From assembly GCA_903949225.1 (NCBI GenBank), contig CAJAYZ010000296.1, forward strand, positions 1-9,190: a stretch of DNA of 9,190 nt, given 5' to 3'. The translations under genes and the position numbers were made by a program. The stretch comes from an uncultured Planctomycetaceae bacterium. GTDB lineage: Bacteria > Planctomycetota > Planctomycetia > Pirellulales > UBA1268. Positions 1 through 6,669 of this stretch are shown here, in pieces; position 1 is the stretch's first letter; each line of letters opens with the position of its first letter. The notes below the pieces were generated by a model. That model made no database searches. It had not been told where the DNA came from and was given only the letters and a program-made list of their open reading frames with translations.

Positions 1-1
1 C

Positions 2-448
2 GAACAGAGCCGGACCGATCCCGGTGCCTTCAGCTCCGTCGTGGCCGTCGATCTTGTCGCCGAGGGGCGCGTGCACCGCGCTGCCGGCACGCTCTTCGGT
101 CACGCCATGCCACGGCTCGTGCAGCTCGAGGGGCATCGGCTCGAGGCCTACCTCGACGGGATCGTGCTGATTTTCACCCATCAGGACGTGCCGGGCATCA
201 TCGGCAACGTCGGCACGGCGCTCGGCGGGCTCGGGGTCAACATCGCCCAGATGACGGTTGGCCGGTCGGCCCCGGGTGGGGATGCGATCGGAGTCCTCAA
301 TCTCGACGTGGAGCCCTCGGCGGCAGCGATCGCCGCCGTGGCCGCCGTGCCGGGCATCCGCTCGGTCAAGGTGGTGCGGATGCCCGCGGCGGGTCAGCTC
401 CCCAACTGGCTGGCCATGTCGTCCTCCGCGAGCCGCACCCGGAAGTGA
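2..448 (+). CDS. serA: D-3-phosphoglycerate dehydrogenase, C-terminal part (ASB and ACT domains), 5' truncated by window edge
   Basis: The reading frame is open from the left edge and stops with TGA at 446-448, so this is the last 148 residues of a longer protein. SerA oxidises 3-phosphoglycerate to 3-phosphohydroxypyruvate, the first step of serine synthesis in the cytoplasm. The first part (VVAVDLVAEGRVHRAAGTLFG, then a GHRLEAYLDG stretch) fits the allosteric substrate-binding domain of long-type SerA. It is followed by a classical ACT domain: HQDVPGIIGNVGTALGGLGVNIAQMTVGR around 178-270, then a repeat strand ending in GIRSVKVVRMPAAGQLPNWLA. The catalytic and NAD-binding domains lie outside the window. 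Family members usually end close to the PAAGQLPxWL motif; here about ten extra Ser/Arg-rich residues follow. The ACT domain suggests feedback control by serine, which is family knowledge and not shown here. The identification rests on this regulatory half only, but the motif series is distinctive. Confidence 0.9.
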   Translation, partial: EQSRTDPGAFSSVVAVDLVAEGRVHRAAGTLFGHAMPRLVQLEGHRLEAYLDGIVLIFTHQDVPGIIGNVGTALGGLGVNIAQMTVGRSAPGGDAIGVLNLDVEPSAAAIAAVAAVPGIRSVKVVRMPAAGQLPNWLAMSSSASRTRK

Positions 449-450
449 TC

Positions 451-486
451 CGCCGCGGGCTGCGAGTGTTTGACGCCTCTGCGGCG
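451..486 (+). terminator. inverted repeat just after serA, possible weak terminator
   Basis: CGCCGC at 451-456 pairs perfectly with GCGGCG at 481-486. The stem could extend inwards by three pairs, two of them G-T. It begins 3 nt after the serA stop codon. The loop is long and no run of T follows, so an intrinsic terminator is only a weak possibility. The repeat also overlaps the promoter candidate at 470-497, and both need not be real. Confidence 0.2.
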
Positions 487-497
487 ATCGGCACAAT
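470..497 (+). promoter_or_regulatory. sigma70-like promoter candidate upstream of the TPR cluster
   Basis: TTGACG (470-475) matches the -35 consensus at five of six positions. CACAAT (492-497) matches the -10 consensus at four of six, and the spacer is 16 nt. It lies in the 200-nt gap between serA and the next gene and would give a leader of about 145 nt before the ATG at 649. It is a motif match only; housekeeping promoters in planctomycetes are poorly defined. Confidence 0.3.
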
Positions 498-648
498 GCA
501 GGTAAGGTTTTGGGCGGGGGTATCGGGCGGTAGCCTTGGCGTTGTGAATCGTCTGGCCGGTCGCCCCTTCCTGACGCGACGGCTGCATTCGATGGGCGCG
601 GCGCGAGGCCCTCGATGGTCGTGGTGCGAAGATTCCGGGGGCAGGATC

Positions 649-3600
649 ATGGTGCGTTTCCACGGTGACCGCGGCGCCCGTCACGGGATCGGGGCGATCC
701 TCCTGTGGGGTGGCCTTTTGGCGGCACTGCCGGTGTTGGTGATTGGCCGCGGGGCGGTGCTTTTCGCTGCGATTCTGCAGCGTGAGGAAGGCGGATCGGC
801 GGGCCCCGGCAACGCCGAGATCGCCACGCGTCGCCTCCTCGACGCCCTCACCGAGAAGCGAATGCACGATGTCGTTCTGGCCGTGCTCGATCGGGTGGCC
901 AACGACCCCGGGGCCTCCGCCGAACTGCGGCAGAGTCTTTCGCTGCGTCGCGCTGACGCGCTGACAGGGCTTGCGCGTCGCGAGCCGCCGGGGGCGCGGC
1001 GGGCCGCGATGCTCGAACAGGCGGCGCAGGAGATCGATCGTTGCCTGGCGGCCGCGCCGACCGGCGACGAGGCGATCGCCGCCTACACGCAGAAGGGGAA
1101 CCTCCTCGTCGAGCGCGGGCGGATCAAACTCGCGCAGGCCAAGCGTCCCGGCGAGGACGGGCCGAAGCTCATGGCGGAAGCCATTCCCCTTTTCGATGCC
1201 GCGATTGCCGCCCTCGAGGCACCGCCCCGCGATCCGGCGGCGGAAGTTCCGCCGCCGACAAACGCCGAGGATGCCGTCCTCGCGAGCCTCCGTGATGTCG
1301 ATGCCCGACTCGCCCAACTCAAGAACGCCGGCAAGGAGAAGGAGGGGGACGAACCGACGGGCGGAAAGAAGGCCCGGCGGACGCCCAAGAAGCCGGCGAC
1401 CGACGTGAAATTGATGGAGAAACTCGAGGACCGGCAGGACGAACTGCGCGGTGAACTCCTCCAGACCCGGCTCCTGGTCGGGAATGCCTACTTCGAGAAG
1501 TCGAAGGCGCTCGCGCCCGGGTCGGCCGAGTGGAAGGCCGTCGTGAGGGGGTCGGCCGAGCGCTATCGGAAGCTGTTTGAGAAGTATCCCAAGTGGGGAG
1601 CCGGGCTCTATGCCCGCTACTACGAGGGGCGCAACTACCTCGTCCTCGCCCAGTCCGAGACGGTGCCGGAGGAACGGCGCAAGCTTCTCGACACCGCCCT
1701 GCTCACCCTCTCGAGCATCCGTGCGCTCGACGGGGAGTCGGGTTTCGTGCCGACGCTCCGGGCCAAGTCGATCAACGCGTCGCTCGAGTGCTGGCTGGAG
1801 CAAAAGCTCTACGACCAATTCGACGATCGGCTCCAGAGGCTGTCACTTTTGAACGTGCCGGCCGACCGGCTCGATGCCGAGTGGCTGGGGATGAAGTACC
1901 GGTCGGCGCAGCTGCTTTCGGAGAAGGCGGAGGTCCTTCCTGCCGATCAGAAGGGGAAGAAGCCGGGCATGCTCCGGGATGCCAAGAAGCTCGCCACGGA
2001 CGTCGCGCGCCACAACAAAGATTTCGCCCGCGAGTCGCGCGCCCTGCTCGAGAAGCTCGGCCGTACCGCTCCCGACGACGACGACGATCCGGCTGCATCG
2101 TTCGCGGCGGCGTTCGATGTCGCAGCGGGAGCCGTGACGGCGATGCAGGAGAAGCAGGCTGAGGCGAAGGGGGCCACCGCGGCCGGAAAGGCGGAGGAGG
2201 CTGCGGCGGCCGTGGAGGCAGCGGGCGTCGAGCGGACGCGGGCCATGGAAGCTCTGCGGAGGGCGCTGGCTCGCGGGGATGGTGTCCCTGCCGACGACCT
2301 CAACCGGGCCCGCTCCCTGCTCACCTACCTCCTTTACGATGCCCGTCGCCTCCACGATGCCGCCGCCATGGGGACGCTTCTGGCCGAACGCTACCCGAAC
2401 GCGAAGGGGGCGCGGCAGTCGGCCAAGATCGCGATGGCGGCTTGGCAGCAACTCGGCAGGGATGGACCGGCGGCTTGGCATGCCGCCGCCAAGGTGCGGT
2501 GTGCGGATGTCGCAGCGCTGATCATGCGAACCTGGCCGAAGGAGCCGGAAGGGGTGGAGGCAGCGCAGATCGTGGTCGCCTCGGCTGCCGAATCCCACGA
2601 CGCCGATCGCCTCGTGAAGCTCATCGCCGACGTCCCCCGCGATTCTGCCAAGGGGGCCGAGGTGCTCCTCCGCGCCGGCGGGGCGCTGTGGCGCGAGATC
2701 ATCGAACGCCGGCGTCTCTCCGAGGACGTCCGTCCCGCGCCTGAGATCCTTGCGGCATGGAGAAGCCGGGCGGTCGAAGCGCTTGACGCAGGCCTTGCGG
2801 CCATGCCCGCCGGCGGTGCGGTGAGTCCGGTGGCCGTGGCGGGGGGGCTGGCCCGCTGCCAGATCGCGATCGAGGAGGGGGATCAGGCCCTGGCGGCGAA
2901 GCTCCTCGAACACCCCGTCTGGGGTGGCTGGACGGTCCTCTCTTCCGGGGATGCCGCGTATGGATCGGGGCCGCTTGCCGAAAATGCCGCCACGGTGGCG
3001 CTGCGGTTTTTCATCCAGTCGCAGCAGCTCGACAAGGCCCAGCAGGCCTTCGACAAGCTCGAGGCAGTGGCGGGCACCGGCCCCGAGGCGACCGCCAAAC
3101 TCACGAACATGTATCTCTCGATGGGGCGAGATCTCCAGGGGCAACTCGAGGCCCTGGCGGCCAAGCAGGGGTCTACGCAAGGGAATGGGCTGGCGGAGTC
3201 GGAGGGAACGGCTCTCGGGATTCTCGCCGGCTTTGAAAAGTTTCTCGAAGGGGTGGCGAAGCGGGATGCCAAGGTGGCGTCCCAGATGTGGGTGGCGACG
3301 ACGTACCTCTCGCTCGGCTCCGGGAGTGGTTCGGCCACGGTCGTGCCGAGGGCCAAGGCCTCTGGCTATCTCGCGCGGGCCGCGGAGGTGTACGAAGGCC
3401 TCCTCAAGCGCTCGGGCGCCAGCGCTGGGCTGGCCGACGGCGTCGACGAGATCGCCCGCTTTGTTCCCTCGATCCGCCTCAAGTTGGCGAGCGTCTACCG
3501 GGAGTTGGGGCGCTGGGACGAGGCTCTCGGGCATGTCGATTGGATCCTCTCCGACGCGAAGCGGCAAAACTCCCTCGACGCGCAGATCCAGGCCGCAGAG

Positions 3601-4026
3601 CTCCTCCAGGCAGCCGGTGAAAAGGCCAGCGACGGTGCCGCCTCGGCCCGGTTTCTCCGCGAGGCGATCGCCGGCCGGAAGAGCCAGGGGGGCGTGGCCT
3701 GGGGATGGGGGGGAATCGCCAACCGGCTCGCCCGCCAGGCCGCCGACCCGAAGGCGATTGACGCTCGGGCAAAGTTCTTCACGGCGCGTCTCAATGTTGT
3801 CCGTTGTCGTCTCGCTCTCCTCGCCAAGCCCGGTCAGGATCGGGCGAAGCTCATCCAGATGGCGTTCAATGACGTCGCTGTCACCTACCGGCTCTACCCC
3901 GATCTCGGTGGCGACGCTTTCCGTGCCCAGTTCGATGCCCTCCTGAAACAGATCCAGAAGGAGCGCGGCGAGGCCAGCCCCCGTGGGCTTGCCGAGCTCG
4001 ACGAAACCCCCGTCGCCGCCTCATGA
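649..4026 (+). CDS. large TPR-like protein of unknown function with N-terminal membrane anchor or signal sequence (1125 aa)
   Basis: I do not recognise a named family. The frame is open back to a GTG at 445, but I chose the ATG at 649. It has a purine-rich ribosome-binding stretch (GGGGG at 637-641, AGGA at 643-646) and places a hydrophobic segment right at the N-terminus (residues about 13-43, interrupted by Arg34), as in a signal anchor or long signal peptide. The rest is almost entirely alpha-helical and Ala/Leu/Glu-rich. TPR-like helical pairs are seen around residues 281-334 and most clearly around 942-975 (RLKLASVYRELGRWDEALGH). A Lys/Arg-rich linker covers about 225-252, a DDDDD run lies at 476-480, and an Ala/Glu probable coiled coil covers about 498-540. 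The stop codon overlaps the next gene's ATG by 4 nt, so the two are probably translationally coupled. The downstream ExbB/ExbD genes suggest an envelope scaffold facing the periplasm; this is inference from context. Confidence 0.85.
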   Translation: MVRFHGDRGARHGIGAILLWGGLLAALPVLVIGRGAVLFAAILQREEGGSAGPGNAEIATRRLLDALTEKRMHDVVLAVLDRVANDPGASAELRQSLSLRRADALTGLARREPPGARRAAMLEQAAQEIDRCLAAAPTGDEAIAAYTQKGNLLVERGRIKLAQAKRPGEDGPKLMAEAIPLFDAAIAALEAPPRDPAAEVPPPTNAEDAVLASLRDVDARLAQLKNAGKEKEGDEPTGGKKARRTPKKPATDVKLMEKLEDRQDELRGELLQTRLLVGNAYFEKSKALAPGSAEWKAVVRGSAERYRKLFEKYPKWGAGLYARYYEGRNYLVLAQSETVPEERRKLLDTALLTLSSIRALDGESGFVPTLRAKSINASLECWLEQKLYDQFDDRLQRLSLLNVPADRLDAEWLGMKYRSAQLLSEKAEVLPADQKGKKPGMLRDAKKLATDVARHNKDFARESRALLEKLGRTAPDDDDDPAASFAAAFDVAAGAVTAMQEKQAEAKGATAAGKAEEAAAAVEAAGVERTRAMEALRRALARGDGVPADDLNRARSLLTYLLYDARRLHDAAAMGTLLAERYPNAKGARQSAKIAMAAWQQLGRDGPAAWHAAAKVRCADVAALIMRTWPKEPEGVEAAQIVVASAAESHDADRLVKLIADVPRDSAKGAEVLLRAGGALWREIIERRRLSEDVRPAPEILAAWRSRAVEALDAGLAAMPAGGAVSPVAVAGGLARCQIAIEEGDQALAAKLLEHPVWGGWTVLSSGDAAYGSGPLAENAATVALRFFIQSQQLDKAQQAFDKLEAVAGTGPEATAKLTNMYLSMGRDLQGQLEALAAKQGSTQGNGLAESEGTALGILAGFEKFLEGVAKRDAKVASQMWVATTYLSLGSGSGSATVVPRAKASGYLARAAEVYEGLLKRSGASAGLADGVDEIARFVPSIRLKLASVYRELGRWDEALGHVDWILSDAKRQNSLDAQIQAAELLQAAGEKASDGAASARFLREAIAGRKSQGGVAWGWGGIANRLARQAADPKAIDARAKFFTARLNVVRCRLALLAKPGQDRAKLIQMAFNDVAVTYRLYPDLGGDAFRAQFDALLKQIQKERGEASPRGLAELDETPVAAS

Positions 4027-5153
4027 CGTCCGTTCGCTCGCCCAGGAATGCCACAGCCATGCCGACCTCCATCCGCCGCGGAGCGATCCATGCCCGCCGG
4101 TTTTTCCTCCTCTTCTTGGTCACCCTCGTCACCCTCCTCGTGGAGCGCGGGGCCTTCGCGCAGACGGCCGACCGGGTGGTGACCAGCGCCGGCACGGTCT
4201 CCGGTCGGGTCACGGCGACGGATGCGAATCAGGTGCAACTCGAAGACCGGGCGGGGGAGATGAAGAAGATCGCCATCGATCAGATCCGTGAGGTGCAGTT
4301 CGGGGGCGAGCCTGCAGAGCTCAAGTCGGCCCGTTCGATGCTATTGCGTGGTCGCGCTGCCGACAGCTTGGAGGAGCTTGCCAAGATCGAGCCGACCGAC
4401 CTCGACGGGGCCGAGCAGATCCTCCTCGACGAGGTCGACTACGTCCGGGCGGCCGCGACGGCCCGCGTGGCGCTGGCGACCGGCGGCGATCCCCGCGAGG
4501 CGGGGAAGCTCGTGGCTGATTTCGTGGCGAAGCATCCGGACAGCCACCACGCCTACGACATGCAGGAACTCCTCGGCGATCTCTTGGCGCGGGCCGGCCG
4601 CGTCGACAACGCGCTGGCCGCCTACGGTCAACTCGCAAAGGGGCCGCCGGCGTTCAAGGTGCGGGCGGCTTCGGCCCGGGCGGCGATGCTTCTGGAACAG
4701 GGGAAGCATGCCGAGGCACTACGGGAGTTCGATGCCGCGGTGCAGATCGACTCCAGCGACGAGGCCAGCGCCGCCCAGAAGCGGGCCGCGGAATTGGGCC
4801 GGGCCCGTTGCCTCGCCCAGCTCGGCAAGCCCGAGGAGGCCGTTGGGCTCGTCCAGGCGGTCATCCAGCAGGCTGACCCAGAGGATGGGGAGGTGCTCGG
4901 TCGGGCCTACAATGCCCTTGGCCAGGCCTACCGGGCCGTGGCGGGGAAGGAGCAGGATGCCCTGATCGCGTTCCTCACCGTCGATCTCGTCTACAACAAA
5001 GTCCCCGAAAACCACGCCGAGGCCCTCTACAACCTCGTCGATCTGTGGGAAAAAGGGGCGAATCCGGAGCGATCCCGGGAGGCCCGGGCGACGCTTGAAT
5101 CGAGCTATCCTGGGTCGCAGTGGGCGAAGAAACTGGTGGCCGGCAAGACCTGA
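4023..5153 (+). CDS. secreted protein with SH3-like N-terminal region and TPR repeats (376 aa)
   Basis: The ATG at 4023 overlaps the previous stop codon (ATGA), which suggests coupled translation. An in-frame ATG at 4059, preceded by AGGA at 4044-4047, is an alternative start that gives a more ordinary signal peptide. Numbering from 4023, a basic region (RRGAIHARR) is followed by the hydrophobic core FFLLFLVTLVTLL and a cleavage site after AFA (residue 46), so the protein is predicted to be exported. Residues about 50-100 form short beta strands (GTVSGRVTATDANQVQLED, then a run ending VQFGGEP) that look like an SH3/Sm-like barrel. After this come helical repeats at about 178-205, 216-243, 257-285 and 290-335; AAMLLEQGKHAEALREFDAA is a good TPR. 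The size, export and position next to ExbB/ExbD genes recall CpoB/YbgF of Tol-Pal operons, but the SH3-like front differs and orthology is not claimed. Substrate and partner are unknown. Confidence 0.88.
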   Translation: MTSVRSPRNATAMPTSIRRGAIHARRFFLLFLVTLVTLLVERGAFAQTADRVVTSAGTVSGRVTATDANQVQLEDRAGEMKKIAIDQIREVQFGGEPAELKSARSMLLRGRAADSLEELAKIEPTDLDGAEQILLDEVDYVRAAATARVALATGGDPREAGKLVADFVAKHPDSHHAYDMQELLGDLLARAGRVDNALAAYGQLAKGPPAFKVRAASARAAMLLEQGKHAEALREFDAAVQIDSSDEASAAQKRAAELGRARCLAQLGKPEEAVGLVQAVIQQADPEDGEVLGRAYNALGQAYRAVAGKEQDALIAFLTVDLVYNKVPENHAEALYNLVDLWEKGANPERSREARATLESSYPGSQWAKKLVAGKT

Positions 5154-5163
5154 CGATGGAGTG

Positions 5164-5190
5164 GTCGGGCAACCGCATCAGCGGCCCGGC
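5164..5190 (+). terminator. intergenic hairpin after the TPR gene pair, possible terminator or processing site
   Basis: It starts 11 nt after the stop codon at 5151-5153. An outer stem (5164-5169 with 5185-5190, one G-T pair) and an inner stem (CCGC 5173-5176 with GCGG 5181-5184, loop ATCA) stack into about ten pairs with a 3-nt bulge. No T-run follows, so Rho-independent termination is doubtful. It could attenuate, or protect the upstream mRNA, so that TPR and ExbB/ExbD levels differ. Confidence 0.3.
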
Positions 5191-5220
5191 TTGAGGGGAC
5201 GAACCTGGGTGGCGTACGAT
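5191..5220 (+). promoter_or_regulatory. weak sigma70-like promoter candidate ahead of the ExbB/ExbD genes
   Basis: TTGAGG (5191-5196) and TACGAT (5215-5220) each match the consensus at four of six positions, with an 18-nt spacer. It sits directly after the hairpin in the 178-nt gap and about 110 nt before the chosen ExbB start. This is motif evidence only, in GC-rich DNA where chance matches occur. Confidence 0.25.
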
Positions 5221-5320
5221 CCAGGGGGCCGCGGACGATTGGCGGCGTCCGGCTTCTGGCCGGTCGGGGGAGTCCAGTCGCGTGGGTGGGTGTGTGGAAC
5301 GGTCGGTTCGACGTTTTCCG

Positions 5321-5325
5321 AGGAG
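5321..5325 (+). promoter_or_regulatory. ribosome-binding site deciding the ExbB-family start
   Basis: AGGAG at 5321-5325 lies 6 nt before the ATG at 5332 and touches another ATG at 5326. The spacing favours 5332. A second purine run (GGAGGGG, 5359-5365) precedes an in-frame ATG at 5377, which remains a possible alternative. Confidence 0.6.
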
Positions 5326-5331
5326 ATGAGC

Positions 5332-6171
5332 ATGCAGTCGGCTGCGATCGCGGTGGTTGGAGGGGATGGGTGGCAAATGGCACGGGCAGGGGCTTCGTGC
5401 CTCCGTGCAGCGTTCTCGCGGGCTGCGTTGGCGCTTGCCCTCCTTCTTCCGGCGACGGCGGCCGTCGGCCCCGTGCTCGCCCCCAGCGTTGCCGTCGCCC
5501 AAGACGACCTCGCCGACGAGGACGGGGCCCCGGCCGAGGGTGAGAGCATGCTCGTCTTCTACTACAACGCGCTCGGCCTGCGGTACGTGATCATTTTCCT
5601 CCTCCTCTCGTTCGCGCTCGTCGCGCTCCTCGTGATGTGTTTTCTCCAGGTCCGCCGCGAGGCGCTCATGCCCAAGGCCCTTCGGGAGGGATTCGAGGCC
5701 CACCTCGATGCCAAGGAGTTTCAGCAGGCCTACGACCTGGCCAAGGCCGACGACTCCTACCTCGGCCATGTCTTGGCTGCCGGCATGAGCAAGATCCAGT
5801 CGGGGCATGCGGCCGCCGAAGAGGCGATGCATGAGGCGGAGGATGAGGAGGCGATGAAACTCGAGCACAAGATCAGCTACGTGTCGCTGATCGGGGCGCT
5901 GGCCCCGATGTTCGGCCTCCTTGGCACGGTCGACGGGATGGTCGGGGCGTTCATGGTGATCGCCAAGTCGGCCACGGCCCCCAAGCCCTCGGAACTCGCC
6001 ATCGGTATCTCGCAGGCCCTGATCACGACCCTCATCGGCTTGTGGTTGGCCATCCCGGCGATCGCCTGTTTCTCACTGTTCAAAAACTGGCTGCAGAAGC
6101 TCAACGGCGAGGTCGCCGACGAGTCGGAGCGGCTCATGGCCCGCTTCCAGTCCGTCGGCGTCAAGAAGTGA
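5332..6171 (+). CDS. MotA/TolQ/ExbB-family proton channel protein with N-terminal signal peptide (279 aa)
   Basis: ExbB/TolQ proteins form the pentameric inner-membrane stator that, with ExbD/TolR, converts proton flow into mechanical work on envelope partners. Numbering from 5332, residues about 17-57 form a signal peptide (SRAALALALLLPATA core, likely cleavage near AVAQ). A short acidic periplasmic stretch follows, then TM1 at about 85-105 and a cytoplasmic domain (about 106-180, rich in Ala/Glu helix). TM2 (about 182-210) carries the family motif GALAPMFGLLGTVDGMVGAF. TM3 (about 226-250) begins ISQALITTLIGLWLAIP. The order and topology are those of ExbB. The extra cleavable signal peptide is absent from the Escherichia coli proteins. 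The frame is open further upstream to 5095, but that would overlap the previous gene without a ribosome-binding site. Two ExbD genes follow at 53 and then 4 nt. Whether it is ExbB-like or TolQ-like cannot be told from this sequence. Confidence 0.95.
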   Translation: MQSAAIAVVGGDGWQMARAGASCLRAAFSRAALALALLLPATAAVGPVLAPSVAVAQDDLADEDGAPAEGESMLVFYYNALGLRYVIIFLLLSFALVALLVMCFLQVRREALMPKALREGFEAHLDAKEFQQAYDLAKADDSYLGHVLAAGMSKIQSGHAAAEEAMHEAEDEEAMKLEHKISYVSLIGALAPMFGLLGTVDGMVGAFMVIAKSATAPKPSELAIGISQALITTLIGLWLAIPAIACFSLFKNWLQKLNGEVADESERLMARFQSVGVKK

Positions 6172-6224
6172 CGACGGCGTCCCGTTCACCCGAGCAGACC
6201 CCGTTCAACCCAGCGATCTGATCC

Positions 6225-6665
6225 ATGGCCAAACGCAGCGGCGGTCCGTCGAATACCGAAATCGACATGACGCCGATGATCGACATGACGTTCCAGTTGA
6301 TCACGTTCTTCATGTTCGTGATGAACTTCTCGGAGGCGGAGCAGGATGACCGCATCCAGCTTCCGTCGAGCCAACTCGCCAAGCCGGCCGACGGGGTGAT
6401 CGAGAAGCCGATCACGCTCCAACTCACGAATGCCGGTTCGGTGATCTACGCCGGCGAGCTCGTCGCCGTGCGGGATATCGGCGCCTATCTGGAGCGTGAA
6501 AAGACTTTGATGATCGATGAGAATCGCGAGCCGAATTCGGCGACGATCATCGTGCGGGCCGATGGCCGGGCGAAAACGGGGGAGGTGCAGGACATCATCC
6601 GCATCTGCCAAGAGAAGGGGTTCGAACGGTTCGCCCTCCGGGCGCAGTACGACGACAGGCGGTGA
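6225..6665 (+). CDS. ExbD/TolR-family protein, first copy (146 aa)
   Basis: This is a partner of the ExbB-family stator: one N-terminal membrane helix with a periplasmic domain. The cytoplasmic tip (residues 1-16) is followed by the motif MTPMIDMTFQLITFFMFVM, with Asp20 at the position of the conserved proton-carrying aspartate of ExbD/TolR. The helix spans about 17-37. The periplasmic part (about 38-146) has the usual beta/alpha pattern with the late segment ATIIVRADGRAKTGEVQDIIRICQEKGF, typical of ExbD (a residue-wise conserved strand, helix and final strand). Length is normal for the family. The ATG at 6225 is the first start in frame with this motif; no clear ribosome-binding site is seen before it. 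The gene lies 53 nt after the ExbB-family gene and 4 nt before the second ExbD. Confidence 0.95.
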   Translation: MAKRSGGPSNTEIDMTPMIDMTFQLITFFMFVMNFSEAEQDDRIQLPSSQLAKPADGVIEKPITLQLTNAGSVIYAGELVAVRDIGAYLEREKTLMIDENREPNSATIIVRADGRAKTGEVQDIIRICQEKGFERFALRAQYDDRR

Positions 6666-6669
6666 ACCG

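Noticed and set aside
445..648. GTG at 445, 4 nt overlapping the serA stop, as the start of the large TPR protein
   Set aside because: It would add 68 residues ahead of the hydrophobic export segment and has no ribosome-binding site. The ATG at 649 has one and puts the hydrophobic segment at the N-terminus. A coupled start cannot be fully excluded.
1529..1560. Near repeat of GGGTCGGCCGAG within the large TPR gene
   Set aside because: A single local repetition (GSAE twice) in coding sequence; not an extended repeat array.
394..1818. Long open frame (474 codons) on the - strand opposite the start of the large TPR gene
   Set aside because: It is antisense to a frame with coherent export and TPR features, its product is Arg/Gly/Pro-rich without motifs, and such frames are common in high-GC coding DNA.
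1843..3567. 574-codon open frame on the - strand inside the large TPR gene
   Set aside because: Same reasoning: low-complexity Arg-rich translation, no domain, no ribosome-binding site that stands out, fully inside a credible + strand gene.
5095..5331. Upstream extension of the ExbB-family frame to 5095
   Set aside because: It overlaps the end of the TPR gene and would bury the signal peptide behind about 80 unrelated residues; AGGAG before 5332 is a better start.
6181..6211. Short direct repeat (CCCGTTCA at 6181-6188 and 6200-6207) between the ExbB and ExbD genes, as a possible protein-binding site
   Set aside because: Only 8 bases repeated inside an operon gap, no palindrome and no known operator; probably chance.
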